64,000 nucleotides of DNA, taken from positions 1-64,000 of the forward strand of contig NZ_LISX01000012.1 in NCBI RefSeq assembly GCF_001905465.1, written 5' to 3'. The DNA comes from Kitasatospora sp. CB01950 (lineage in GTDB: Bacteria > Actinomycetota > Actinomycetes > Streptomycetales > Streptomycetaceae). The notes under the pieces are model-generated. The model was not told where the DNA came from. It saw nothing but the letters and a program-made list of their open reading frames with translations, and searched no databases. Made by a program: the position numbers and the translations under genes. Positions 36,294 through 44,902 of the stretch are shown here, in pieces (within the stretch, counting starts at the first letter, position 1; every line of letters starts with the position of its first letter).

Positions 36294-36330
36294 AACGGCG
36301 CGGGTCGACGGATCGTCGACCCGCGCCGTT
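36294..36330. terminator. Strong bidirectional hairpin terminator
   Basis: A 17-bp perfect stem (36294-36310 with 36314-36330) with a 3-base loop between two convergent genes. Confidence 0.9.
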
Positions 36331-36348
36331 CGGCGCACTACCGGAAGG

Positions 36349-37077
36349 TCACTTGCCGAAGCGGAGCTTCCACGGCGCGACGGCCGACTCCAGCTGCACG
36401 CCCAGGCTCATCTTCGACATGCCCTCGACGCGCTCCTCGAAGCGGATCGGCACCTCGGAGATGCGCATGCCGCGCTTGACCACGCGGTAGTTCATCTCGA
36501 CCTGGAACGAGTAGCCGTTGGAACGCACCGACGGCAGGTCGACCTTGCGCAGCGCCTGCGCCTCCCAGGCCTTGAAGCCCGCGGTGGCGTCCTTGACCTT
36601 CAGCTGCAGGATCGCGTTGACGTAGAAGTTCGCCCACGCCGACAGCGCCTTGCGGTGCCACGGCCACTCCGACGCGGTCGAGCCGCCCGGCACGTAGCGC
36701 GAGCCGAGGACGACCGAGGAGTCGGTGGTGGTGAGCTTCTCCACCATGGCGGGGACCGCGGTGTGCGGGTGCGACAGGTCGGCGTCCATCTGGATCACGA
36801 TGTCCGCGCCGTCGTCCAGCGCCTTGGTCATGCCCGCGATGTAGGCCCGGCCCAGGCCGTCCTTCTCGGTACGGTGCAGCACGGTGAGGGTGCCGCCCGA
36901 CTCCGCGCCCAGCTTGTCCGCGACGTCGCCCGTGCCGTCGGGGGAGTTGTCGTCCACTACCAGAACGTGCAGGTTCGGCATGCCGAGCTCGCCCAACCGA
37001 CCTACCAGGATCGGGAGGTTCTCCCGCTCGTTGTACGTCGGAACAACCACAACAACCTTCGGGTGGGCCTCAGCCAT
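36349..37077 (-). CDS. ppm1: Polyprenyl-phosphate mannose synthase (GT2, Ppm1 type)
   Basis: A 242-residue GT2 enzyme that moves mannose from GDP-mannose to polyprenyl phosphate on the cytoplasmic face of the membrane. Motifs in order: VVVVPTYNERENL (10-22), LVVDDNSPDGTGD (about 39-51), the DxD-type MDADLSHPH (about 96-104), and GSRYVPGG. The NGYSFQVEMNYR stretch is typical of dolichyl-phosphate-mannose synthases. The soluble form lacks the membrane acyltransferase partner, as usual in Streptomyces, where Ppm1 supplies mannose for protein O-glycosylation and phage receptors. ATG 37077 lies opposite the PhzF-like gene. Confidence 0.9.
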   Translation of the reverse strand: MAEAHPKVVVVVPTYNERENLPILVGRLGELGMPNLHVLVVDDNSPDGTGDVADKLGAESGGTLTVLHRTEKDGLGRAYIAGMTKALDDGADIVIQMDADLSHPHTAVPAMVEKLTTTDSSVVLGSRYVPGGSTASEWPWHRKALSAWANFYVNAILQLKVKDATAGFKAWEAQALRKVDLPSVRSNGYSFQVEMNYRVVKRGMRISEVPIRFEERVEGMSKMSLGVQLESAVAPWKLRFGK

Positions 37078-37199
37078 GTTTCTTCTATCCTCGATACGGT
37101 TATGAGAGCCGGATGCGGCAGTCTAGCGTTGATCCCCGCACGTACGTTCCGGGGGGCCGCCGCGGGAATGGCCGTGACCTGCCGTCCGTTCAGCCGGGC

Positions 37200-38066
37200 A
37201 TGACCGACAACACACCGGCCGATCCGGCCGAGCCGCTGCGCTACGCCGCCTTCACCGCCGACCCCGCCGGCGGCAACCCGGCGGGCGTGGTCCTGGACGC
37301 CACCGCGCTCGGCGACCGGCAGCAGTTGGCCCTCGCCGCCGAGCTCGGCTACTCCGAGACCGCGTTCCTCACGCCCGTGCCCGACCAGCCGCGCAGCCGC
37401 ACCGTCCGCTACTTCAGCCCCCGGCTGGAGGTGCCGTTCTGCGGGCACGCCACCATCGCCGCCGCCGTCGCGCTCGGCGAGCTGATCGGCCCCGGCGAGC
37501 TGCTGTTCGAGACCAAGGCGGGCCCGGTGCCGGTCGCGGTGGAGCGCACCGCCGGCGGAGAGTTCACGGCGACGTTGACGAGTGTTCCGCCGTATGTCGA
37601 GGAGGCCGACGCCGCGGACCTCGCCGAGGCCCTCGACGCGCTCGGCTGGAAGGCCGGGGAACTCGACCCGCAGCTGCCGCCGATGATCGCCTACGCGGGC
37701 GCCCGGCACCTGGTGATCGGCGCCGCCACCCGGGCCCGACTCGCCGACCTCGACTACGACTTCGAGGCGCTGGCCGCGCTGATGCGCCGCCTCGACCTGG
37801 TCACCCTCCAGCTGGTCTGGGAGCAGGACGCCGCCACCTTCCACGTCCGCGACCCGTTCCCGGTCGGCGGCATCGTCGAGGACCCGGCGACCGGCGCGGC
37901 CGCCGCCGCGTTCGGCGCCTACCTGCGCCACCTGCGGCACCTGGAGACCGCCCGGCTGACGCTGCACCAGGGCGAGGACCTCGGCCGGCCCGGCCTGCTG
38001 ACCGTGGACCTGACCGAGGGCGAGGTCCGGGTCCGGGTCACCGGCCGGGCGGTGCGCATCCCCTGA
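37200..38066 (+). CDS. PhzF-family isomerase/epimerase-like protein
   Basis: A 288-residue protein with the duplicated diaminopimelate-epimerase-like fold of the PhzF family. The catalytic Glu lies in ELGYSETAFL (about 45-54), and the conserved GHATIAAA (about 82-89) and EDPATGAAAAAFGAYL (about 224-239) motifs are present. PhzF enzymes isomerise without cofactor, in phenazine synthesis for the founding member, but most relatives have unknown substrates. No phenazine genes are nearby, so no pathway is assigned. ATG 37200 is chosen over upstream codons in the intergenic region. Confidence 0.85.
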   Translation: MTDNTPADPAEPLRYAAFTADPAGGNPAGVVLDATALGDRQQLALAAELGYSETAFLTPVPDQPRSRTVRYFSPRLEVPFCGHATIAAAVALGELIGPGELLFETKAGPVPVAVERTAGGEFTATLTSVPPYVEEADAADLAEALDALGWKAGELDPQLPPMIAYAGARHLVIGAATRARLADLDYDFEALAALMRRLDLVTLQLVWEQDAATFHVRDPFPVGGIVEDPATGAAAAAFGAYLRHLRHLETARLTLHQGEDLGRPGLLTVDLTEGEVRVRVTGRAVRIP

Positions 38067-38087
38067 CGGCCCGTCGGCCCCGGCCGG

Positions 38088-39065
38088 CTACTCGCCTCCG
38101 GCCGCCCGCTCGGCCCCGGCTGCCCGTCCGGCCCCGGTTCCCCGCTCGGCCCCGGCTGCCCGTCCGGCTCCGGGGCCCGGCCGGGTGCGGGCCAGGTCGA
38201 GCAGCGGCGGCCCGTACTCGGGGTGCGCGAGGGCGTGCGCGAACTGGGCGAGCAGGTATGCCTGCGGGTTGCCGGTGTCGTACCAGCGGCCCTCGATGAC
38301 CTGGCCGTACACGGCGCGCCGGGCCGCGTACGCGTTCAGCGCGTCGGTCAGGTACAGCTCGCCCACCGGGTTGGCCCGGAACTGCCGGTACTGCTCGCGG
38401 AGTTCGTCCACCACGCCGGGCGTCAGCACGTAGCCGCCGATCGCCGCGTAGTGCGACGGGGCGACCGACGGATCGGGCTTCTCCACCAGGCCGGTGATGC
38501 GCAGCGCGCCCTCGCCGAGATCCTCCTTGACCATCGGGACGCCGTAGCGGTGCGACTCGGCCGGGTCCATCGGCATCAGCGCCAGCACCGGAGCGCCGGT
38601 CTTCTCGTGCGCGGTGATCAACTGTCGGGCGCGCGGCACCCGCGCGACGAACACGTCGTCGGGCCACAGCACCAGGAACGGCTCGTCGCCGAAGTCGCGG
38701 GCCGCGTTCAGCACCGGCGTGCCGTTGCCGTACGGGCCGTGCTGGAACAGATAGGTGATGTGGCCGCGCCGGGACAGGTCCGCGACGTCCTCCACCGCGT
38801 CCGCGTACGCGTCCTTGCCGGCCGCGCGCAACTGCGCGACCAGCGCCGGGTTGGGCCGGAAGTGGTCCTGGATCAGCGACTTGTCGCCGGACACCACGAT
38901 GGTGATGTCGGTGATGCCGGAGTCGATCAACTCCCGCACGGTGTGCTCGATCACCGGCCGGTCGCCGACCGGCAGCATCTCCTTCGGGATGGCCCTGGTG
39001 AGCGGGAGCAGCCGGGAGCCGAGTCCGGCCGCGGGGATGACGGCTCGGCGCAGGGTGGTGGGCAT
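38088..39065 (-). CDS. galU: UTP-glucose-1-phosphate uridylyltransferase
   Basis: A 325-residue nucleotidyltransferase making UDP-glucose. Motifs: AVIPAAGLGSRLLPLTRAIPKEMLPVGDRP (nucleotide and sugar-1-phosphate loop, 8-37), LWPDDVF, LVEKP, GEYLTDAL-like GELYLTDAL, and EGRWYDTGNP near the end of the fold. The usual length is about 300; the extra tail (about 295-325) is a repetitive run of AGAER and GRAAG units that looks non-structural. ATG 39065 has GGAGGAGG 5 bases upstream. UDP-glucose feeds exopolysaccharide, glycolipid and trehalose synthesis, including possibly the operon at the right end. Confidence 0.9.
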   Translation of the reverse strand: MPTTLRRAVIPAAGLGSRLLPLTRAIPKEMLPVGDRPVIEHTVRELIDSGITDITIVVSGDKSLIQDHFRPNPALVAQLRAAGKDAYADAVEDVADLSRRGHITYLFQHGPYGNGTPVLNAARDFGDEPFLVLWPDDVFVARVPRARQLITAHEKTGAPVLALMPMDPAESHRYGVPMVKEDLGEGALRITGLVEKPDPSVAPSHYAAIGGYVLTPGVVDELREQYRQFRANPVGELYLTDALNAYAARRAVYGQVIEGRWYDTGNPQAYLLAQFAHALAHPEYGPPLLDLARTRPGPGAGRAAGAERGTGAGRAAGAERAAGGE

Positions 39066-39221
39066 GGGGCCTCCTCCGGGTGGGCGGTCGCGGTGCCGGA
39101 CCGACCGTACCAGGGGTGACGGATCGATCACGGCGCGTGGCCGGGCGTACTGCGGCGGGAGTACGCGGGTCTGCTCCGCGCGGCCGATGGTGCGGGCCCG
39201 GGGCGCGGTTAGCCTTCCGGT

Positions 39222-40415
39222 ATGGGAGACGTTCGGCAGCCGTGGGTGCCCGTGTGGGTGCGGGCCGGCAAGGCGGGGTGGCCGGTCGCGGCCGCCGTCG
39301 TGGTGACGGTCGTCCAGGTGGTCGGGACGACCGTGGCCGGCCGGCACCAGGGCGAACGCGTCCCGCTGGACGCCTGGGGGTACCTGCTGCTGGTGCTCGG
39401 CCCCGCGCTGCTGGTGCTGCGCGCCCGGTACCCGGCGGTCACCGTCGCCGCGAACACCGCCGTGACGGCGCTCTACCTGTGGGCCGGGTACCCGTACGGG
39501 CCGGCGTTCGTGGCGATGGTGGTGGCGTTCTTCTCGGCCGTGCAGCGCGGCCACCGGCGGGCCGCCTGGATCAGCGCCGGCAGCTTCTACCTGCTGCACC
39601 TGCTGGTGAGCTACGCCGTGCCCGCGTCCTGGCTGCGCGCGCCCGCCGGCTCGGTCGCGGGCTGGCAGGAGCTCGGCGTCACCGCCTGGCTGCTGCTGGT
39701 CTTCGTCGGCGCCGAACTGGCCCGGTTCCGGCGCGAGCAGATGGCCGCCGTGCGGGCCGCCGAGGAGGAGGCCCGGGCACGCCGCTCCGACGAGGAGCGG
39801 CTGCGGATGGCACGGGAGTTGCACGACATCCTGGCGCACTCGATCTCGCTGATCCACCTCCAGGCGGGCGTCGCCCTGGAACTGCTCGACGCCCGGCCCG
39901 AACAGGCCCGGGACGCGCTCACCACCATCAAGGCGACCAGCAAGGAGGCGCTCGGCGAGGTCCGCCAGGTGCTCGGCACGCTGCGCACCCCCGGGGCCGC
40001 CGCGCCGCGCACCCCCGCCCCCGGCCTGGAACGCCTCGACGAACTGGTCGCGCAGGCCGGCCACGCGGGCCTGGCCGTCACCGTCCGCACCGAGGGCCGC
40101 GCCGGGCAGCTCGGCGCGGGCCTCGGACTCGCCGCGTTCCGGATCGTCCAGGAGGCGCTGACCAACGTCCTGCGGCACTCCACCGCCCGCACCGCCACCG
40201 TCGAACTGGCGTGGCTCCCCGGTCGGTTGGAGGTGTCGGTGGCCGACCCCGGGCCGCCCGGCGGCGGGGACGCGGGCGGCAGCGGCACCGGGCTGGTCGG
40301 CATGCGCGAGCGGGCCGCCGCGTTCGGCGGCGCCGTGGACGCCGGGCCCGACGGCGCGGACGGCTGGCAGGTCCGGGCCCGGCTGCCGCTCACCGCGAAG
40401 GAGGTCGACGCATGA
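39222..40415 (+). CDS. Sensor histidine kinase (HisKA_3, NarL-type partner)
   Basis: A 397-residue membrane sensor kinase. Five to six hydrophobic segments occupy residues 20-165; then a coiled charged stretch (REQMAAVRAAEEEARARR) leads to the HisKA_3 dimerisation helix with phospho-acceptor H201 in ARELHDILAHS. The HATPase domain shows EALTNVLRHS (N box) and GTGLVGMRERAAAFGG (G2 region). No extracytoplasmic domain is evident, so signal reception is probably by the membrane. The stop overlaps the response regulator start (ATGA). Confidence 0.9.
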   Translation: MGDVRQPWVPVWVRAGKAGWPVAAAVVVTVVQVVGTTVAGRHQGERVPLDAWGYLLLVLGPALLVLRARYPAVTVAANTAVTALYLWAGYPYGPAFVAMVVAFFSAVQRGHRRAAWISAGSFYLLHLLVSYAVPASWLRAPAGSVAGWQELGVTAWLLLVFVGAELARFRREQMAAVRAAEEEARARRSDEERLRMARELHDILAHSISLIHLQAGVALELLDARPEQARDALTTIKATSKEALGEVRQVLGTLRTPGAAAPRTPAPGLERLDELVAQAGHAGLAVTVRTEGRAGQLGAGLGLAAFRIVQEALTNVLRHSTARTATVELAWLPGRLEVSVADPGPPGGGDAGGSGTGLVGMRERAAAFGGAVDAGPDGADGWQVRARLPLTAKEVDA

Positions 40416-41074
40416 TCAGGGTGCTGCTCGCCGACGACCAGCGGCTGGTCCGGGCCGGATTCCGGGCGCTGCTGGACGCGCAGGACGACCTGGAGGTCGT
40501 CGGCGAGGCCGACGACGGCGAACAGGCCGTCGCCCGGGCCGCCGAACTGCGCCCCGACGTCGTCCTGATGGACATCCGGATGCCCCGCCTGGACGGCCTC
40601 GCCGCGACCCGCCGGATCTGCGCCGACCCCGCACTCGCCGCCGTCCGGGTGGTCGTGCTGACCACCTTCGAACTCGACGAGTACGTCTTCGAGGCGCTAC
40701 GGGCCGGCGCCGCCGGATTCCTGGTCAAGGACACCGAACCCGGCGACCTGCTGCGCGCCGTGCGGGTCGCCGCCGACGGCGACGCGCTGCTCTCCCCGGG
40801 CGTCACCCGCCGCCTGATCGGCGAGTTCGCCGCCCGTTCCAAGGAACCGTCCACCGCCCGCCTGGACGTCCTCACCGACCGCGAACGCGAAGTCCTCGCG
40901 CTGGTCGGCCTCGGCCTCACCAACGAGGACATCGCCCGCCGCCTGGTGGTCAGCCCGCTCACCGCCAAGACCCACGTCAGCCGCACCATGGTCAAACTCG
41001 GCGTCCGCGACCGCGCCCAACTCGTCGTCGCCGCCTACGAATCCGGCCTGGTCCGGCCCGGCTGGCTCGGGTAG
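40412..41074 (+). CDS. LuxR/NarL-type response regulator
   Basis: A 220-residue cognate regulator for the kinase just upstream (overlapping by 4 bases). The receiver has the acidic LLADDQ pair, phospho-Asp about 54 in VVLMDIRMP, and Lys in FLVKD. The C-terminal LuxR helix-turn-helix is LTDREREVLALVGLGLTNEDIARRLVVS (about 155-182). The adjacent SHOCT/ABC genes are its probable targets. Confidence 0.92.
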   Translation: MIRVLLADDQRLVRAGFRALLDAQDDLEVVGEADDGEQAVARAAELRPDVVLMDIRMPRLDGLAATRRICADPALAAVRVVVLTTFELDEYVFEALRAGAAGFLVKDTEPGDLLRAVRVAADGDALLSPGVTRRLIGEFAARSKEPSTARLDVLTDREREVLALVGLGLTNEDIARRLVVSPLTAKTHVSRTMVKLGVRDRAQLVVAAYESGLVRPGWLG

Positions 41075-41193
41075 TACACCGGGAGTAGCCGCGGTGCCGC
41101 CCGGTGGGGGACGCGGCGGGGGCGGGGCCGGCGGGACGGTGGAGGGGCGGGCAGGGGACGATCCCCGCCCCCCTTCCGAGGAGATGACTTCCG

Positions 41194-41469
41194 ATGGTCG
41201 AACTGCTGGCCGACGGCTACGGGCACTGGCCCGGCCCCTGGGTGCTGGTGTTCCCGTTCTTCTGGCTGCTGGTCGTGGTGTTCGCCGTGCTGGTGCTGCG
41301 CCGGACGGTGTGGCGCCGCCGCGGCTGGTGCGGCGCCGGCACGGCCGAGCACGCGCCGCTGGCGGTGCTCGGACGCCGCTACGCACAGGGCGAGATCGAC
41401 GCCGACGAGTACCGCGAGCGCCGCGCCGTCCTCACCGAGGGCCAGGACACGCCCGGGGTGAAGCGATGA
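41194..41469 (+). CDS. Small SHOCT-domain membrane protein
   Basis: A 91-residue protein. One strong membrane helix (about 16-36, LVFPFFWLLVVVFAVLVL) is followed by a basic loop and a C-terminal SHOCT motif, AVLGRRYAQGEIDADEYRERRAVL. GAGGAG lies upstream of ATG 41194. Its stop overlaps the ABC ATPase start (ATGA), so it is translationally coupled and may modulate the transporter or kinase. Confidence 0.82.
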   Translation: MVELLADGYGHWPGPWVLVFPFFWLLVVVFAVLVLRRTVWRRRGWCGAGTAEHAPLAVLGRRYAQGEIDADEYRERRAVLTEGQDTPGVKR

Positions 41470-42215
41470 GCGCCGCCGCCCGGGTCGAGGACGCCGTCAA
41501 GGAGTACGGCGCGGGGGAGACCCGGGTGCGGGCCCTGGACGGGGTGAGCGTCGAGTTCGCCGCCGCCCGGTTCACCGCCGTGATGGGGCCCTCCGGCTCC
41601 GGAAAGTCCACCCTCATGCACTGCGCCGCCGGGCTCGACACCCTGAGCGGCGGCCGGGCCTGGCTCGGCGACACCGAGCTCTCGACGCTCGGCGACCGGG
41701 AGTTGACGCTGCTGCGCCGCGAACGGATCGGCTTCGTCTTCCAGGCGTTCAACCTGGTGCCGACGCTGACCGTCCGGGAGAACATCACCCTGCCGCTCGA
41801 CCTCGGCGGCGCCGCCCCCGACCCCGACTGGCTGGACGCCCTGATCGACGTCGTCGGCCTCGCCGACCGCCTGCACCACCGCCCGAGCCAGCTCTCCGGC
41901 GGCCAGCAGCAGCGCGTCGCCGTCGCCCGGGCGCTCGCCGGACGCCCCCAGGTGGTGTTCGCCGACGAACCCACCGGCAACCTCGACTCCCGCAGCGGCG
42001 GCGAAGTCCTCGGCCTGCTGCGCTCCGCCGTCGACACCATGCGCCAGTCCGTGGTGATGGTCACCCACGACCCGGCCGCCGCCGCATACGCCGACACCGT
42101 GCTGTTCCTGGCCGACGGCCGCCTCGTCGACACCATGCAACGGCCCACCGCCGAACGGGTGTTGGACCGCATGAAGGCCTTCGACGGACGCCGTTCCCCG
42201 GCGGCCGCCCGGTGA
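41466..42215 (+). CDS. ABC transporter ATP-binding protein (MacB/LolD type)
   Basis: A 249-residue ATPase. Walker A is GPSGSGKST (about 41-49), the Q-loop VFQAFNLVPTLTVREN, signature LSGGQQQRVAVARAL, Walker B VVFADEPTGNLDS, and the H-loop VTHD. The NLDS ending and the FtsX-like permease partner place it in the MacB/LolD/BceA group. It overlaps genes on both sides (ATGA start, GTGA end). Confidence 0.93.
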   Translation: MSAAARVEDAVKEYGAGETRVRALDGVSVEFAAARFTAVMGPSGSGKSTLMHCAAGLDTLSGGRAWLGDTELSTLGDRELTLLRRERIGFVFQAFNLVPTLTVRENITLPLDLGGAAPDPDWLDALIDVVGLADRLHHRPSQLSGGQQQRVAVARALAGRPQVVFADEPTGNLDSRSGGEVLGLLRSAVDTMRQSVVMVTHDPAAAAYADTVLFLADGRLVDTMQRPTAERVLDRMKAFDGRRSPAAAR

Positions 42216-44779
42216 ACGCATCCGTCCGGATCGGGGCGCGCTCGCTGCTCGCCCACCGTCGCCGCCTGGTCGGCACCGTGCTGTCGATCGTCCTCGGCGT
42301 CGCCTTCCTGACCGGCACCATGGTGCTCGGCGACACCCTGCGCGCCAACTTCGACACCCTGTTCGCCGACGCCAACGCCGGCACCGACGCCGTGGTCCGC
42401 AGCGCCGACGCCCTCGCCGACCCCGCCGTCCCGGGCGGTGTCCGCGCCCCGCTCGACGCCGCGATCGTCGACCGGCTGCGCGCCGTGCCCGGCGTCGCCG
42501 CCGCCGAAGGGGCCGTCCAGGGCGCGGGTCAGCTCATCGGCGCCGACGGCAAGCCGGTCGGCGGCCAGGGCCCGCCCACCTGGGCCGGCAACTGGATCGC
42601 CGACCCGACCCTCAACCCCTACCGGCTCGCCGAAGGCCGCGCGCCCGCCGCCCCCGGCGAGGCCGTCATCAACCGCGGCGCCGCCAAGGCCGGCAAGCTG
42701 CACGTCGGCGACACCACCGTGGTGCGCACCCCCGACCCGGTGCGGATCACCGTCGTCGGCATCGCCACCTTCGGCGCGGACGCCGACGGCATGGGCCCCA
42801 GCACCTTCACCGCGCTCACCCTCGCCGACGCCCAGGCCCACCTGACACCGAACGGCAGCGGCCAGGTCTCCACCGTCCGGCTGCGCGCCGCCGACGGCCT
42901 CGGCCAACGCCAACTGGTGGAACGCGTACGGCCGTTGCTGCCCGCCGGAGTGGAGGCGCTGACCGGCGCGGACGCCACCGCGCAGTCCACGGCGGACGTC
43001 TCCGGGCGCTTCCTCGGACTGTTCACCACCCTGCTGCTGGTGTTCGCCGGCATCGCGCTGCTGGTCGCCACCTTCACCATCCACAACACCTTCGCCATCG
43101 TCACCGCCCAACGCACCCGCGAGAACGCCCTGCTGCGCGCCCTCGGCGCGAGCCGCCGGCAGGTCCTCGGCACCACCCTCGGTGAAGCGCTCACCCTCGG
43201 GCTGCTGGCCTCCGCGCTCGGCCTGCTCGGTGGCTTCGGCGTCGCCGCCGGACTCAAGGCGCTGTTCGCCGCGATCGGCTTCACGCTGCCCACCGGCGGC
43301 ACCGTCGTCAAACCCGCCACCGTCCTGCTGCCGCTGCTGGTCGGCACCCTGGTGGCGGCCGGCTCCGCGCTCGCCCCCGCGCTGCGCGCCGCCCGCACCG
43401 CCCCGCTCGCCGCACTGCGGGAGACCGCCGTGGACGAGGCCGCGACCGGGCGAAGTGCCCTGGTACGGACGGGCGTCGGCGTGCTGATGGTGCTCGGCGG
43501 GCTGCCGGCGCTGATCCTCGGCGCCACCCGCGGGCCGTCGCTGGCGCTGACCGTCGGCGGGGCGCTCGCCCTGCTGCTGGGCACCGTGGTGCTCGGGCCG
43601 GTCGCCGCCGCGTCCGCCGTCCGGCTGCTCGGCGCGCCGCTGCCCCGGCTGCGCGGCGTCACCGGCGCGCTGGCCCGGCGCAACGCCGCCCGCAACCCGA
43701 AGCGGACCGCCGCCACCGCCAGCGCGCTGATGGTGGGCGTCGCCGTGGTCACCCTGTTCACCGTGTTCGGCGCGTCCGTGCGGGCCACCCTGGACGACAC
43801 CGTCGCCCGGTCCTTCGCCGGCGACCTCGCCGTCAGCGCCCCCGCCGCCGGGGCCGGCGGCAGCGGGGTCTCCCCGAAGCTCGCCCCCGCCCTGGCCGCC
43901 CTGCCGGAGGTCCGCGCCGCCGCGGGCCTCGGCCGGGGAGTGGCCCAGGTGGACGGGCACGGCAAGCAGTTGGACGTCGCCGACCCGGAGCAGCTGGCCC
44001 AGGTCACCGACCTCGGGCGGATCGACGGCTCGCTGGCCGAACTGGGCGCCGACGGCCTCGCCGTCTCCCGCACCGAGGCGGCCGCCCGGGGCTGGCGGGT
44101 GGGCAGCGTCGTCCCCGTGCGCTTCACCGACGGGACGGTCACGTTCACCGTCCGGGCGCTGTACCGGGGCGGCGGCGTCACCGGCGACTACCTGATCAGC
44201 CGCCAGGCCTGGCAGCCGCACCGCGTCCAGGACTCCGACACGCTGGTCGCCGTCGCCCTGAAGCCCGGGGTGAGCCTGGACGCCGGGAAGGCCGCGATCG
44301 CCGAGGTGGCCGACGGCTACGGCAACCCGCAGGTGCAGACCCGCGACGAGTACGCCGAGAGCGCCGCGTCCGGCGTCGACATGATGCTCTCGGTGGTCTA
44401 CGCGCTGCTGGCGCTCGCCGTGCTGATCGCGCTGCTCGGCATCGCCAACACGCTCACCCTGGCCGTCCACGAACGCCTGCGCGAGCTCGGCCTGCTGCGG
44501 GCCGTCGGGCAGACCCGGGCGCAGCTGCGGGCCATGGTGCGCTGGGAGTCGGTGCTGGTCGCCGCGTTCGGCACGGCCGGCGGGCTGGCGCTCGGCGCGC
44601 TGCTCGGCTGGGCGCTCACCCGGGCCGCGGACAGCGCCGGGACCGGCTCGTTCGCGCTGCCCGTCGGGCGGCTGGCCGTCGTCGCGCTGGTCGGCCTGGT
44701 GGCGGGCGCGCTGGCCGGGCTGCGGCCCGCGGCGAGGGCCGCCCGGCTGGACATCCTGCAAGCGGTGGCGGCGGTTTGA
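42212..44779 (+). CDS. ABC transporter permease with two FtsX domains
   Basis: An 855-residue permease. One membrane helix near the N-terminus (about 20-40) is followed by a large MacB-like extracytoplasmic domain, an FtsX bundle (about 265-410), a second half with its own extracytoplasmic domain (about 510-720), and a second FtsX bundle (about 725-850, LALAVLIALLGIANTLTLAVHERLRELGLLRAVG). This duplicated layout is typical of actinobacterial FtsX/MacB permeases linked to two-component systems and implicated in envelope-stress or antimicrobial-peptide response. GTG start overlaps the ATPase stop. Confidence 0.9.
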   Translation: MNASVRIGARSLLAHRRRLVGTVLSIVLGVAFLTGTMVLGDTLRANFDTLFADANAGTDAVVRSADALADPAVPGGVRAPLDAAIVDRLRAVPGVAAAEGAVQGAGQLIGADGKPVGGQGPPTWAGNWIADPTLNPYRLAEGRAPAAPGEAVINRGAAKAGKLHVGDTTVVRTPDPVRITVVGIATFGADADGMGPSTFTALTLADAQAHLTPNGSGQVSTVRLRAADGLGQRQLVERVRPLLPAGVEALTGADATAQSTADVSGRFLGLFTTLLLVFAGIALLVATFTIHNTFAIVTAQRTRENALLRALGASRRQVLGTTLGEALTLGLLASALGLLGGFGVAAGLKALFAAIGFTLPTGGTVVKPATVLLPLLVGTLVAAGSALAPALRAARTAPLAALRETAVDEAATGRSALVRTGVGVLMVLGGLPALILGATRGPSLALTVGGALALLLGTVVLGPVAAASAVRLLGAPLPRLRGVTGALARRNAARNPKRTAATASALMVGVAVVTLFTVFGASVRATLDDTVARSFAGDLAVSAPAAGAGGSGVSPKLAPALAALPEVRAAAGLGRGVAQVDGHGKQLDVADPEQLAQVTDLGRIDGSLAELGADGLAVSRTEAAARGWRVGSVVPVRFTDGTVTFTVRALYRGGGVTGDYLISRQAWQPHRVQDSDTLVAVALKPGVSLDAGKAAIAEVADGYGNPQVQTRDEYAESAASGVDMMLSVVYALLALAVLIALLGIANTLTLAVHERLRELGLLRAVGQTRAQLRAMVRWESVLVAAFGTAGGLALGALLGWALTRAADSAGTGSFALPVGRLAVVALVGLVAGALAGLRPAARAARLDILQAVAAV

Positions 44780-44795
44780 CGAGCCGTCAGGCTGT

Positions 44796-44832
44796 GCGGC
44801 CCCGGCTTCCCATAAGAGGAAGCTGGGGCCGC
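44796..44832. terminator. Hairpin terminator of the kinase-ABC operon
   Basis: A 15-bp stem GCGGCCCCGGCTTCC/GGAAGCTGGGGCCGC (one G-U pair) with a 7-base loop, 17 bases after the permease stop. Confidence 0.85.
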
Positions 44833-44902
44833 CGTAACCGTCACTTATCGTAGTCGCCTGTTACAGTGGGTGGGTGTCCGGCGGGTGCGAGGAGAGTGTG
44901 CG

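Noticed and set aside
41432..44761. Long open frame on the minus strand over the ABC operon
   Set aside because: Antisense shadow; product is Gln/Gly/Arg-rich without motifs and lacks a ribosome site.
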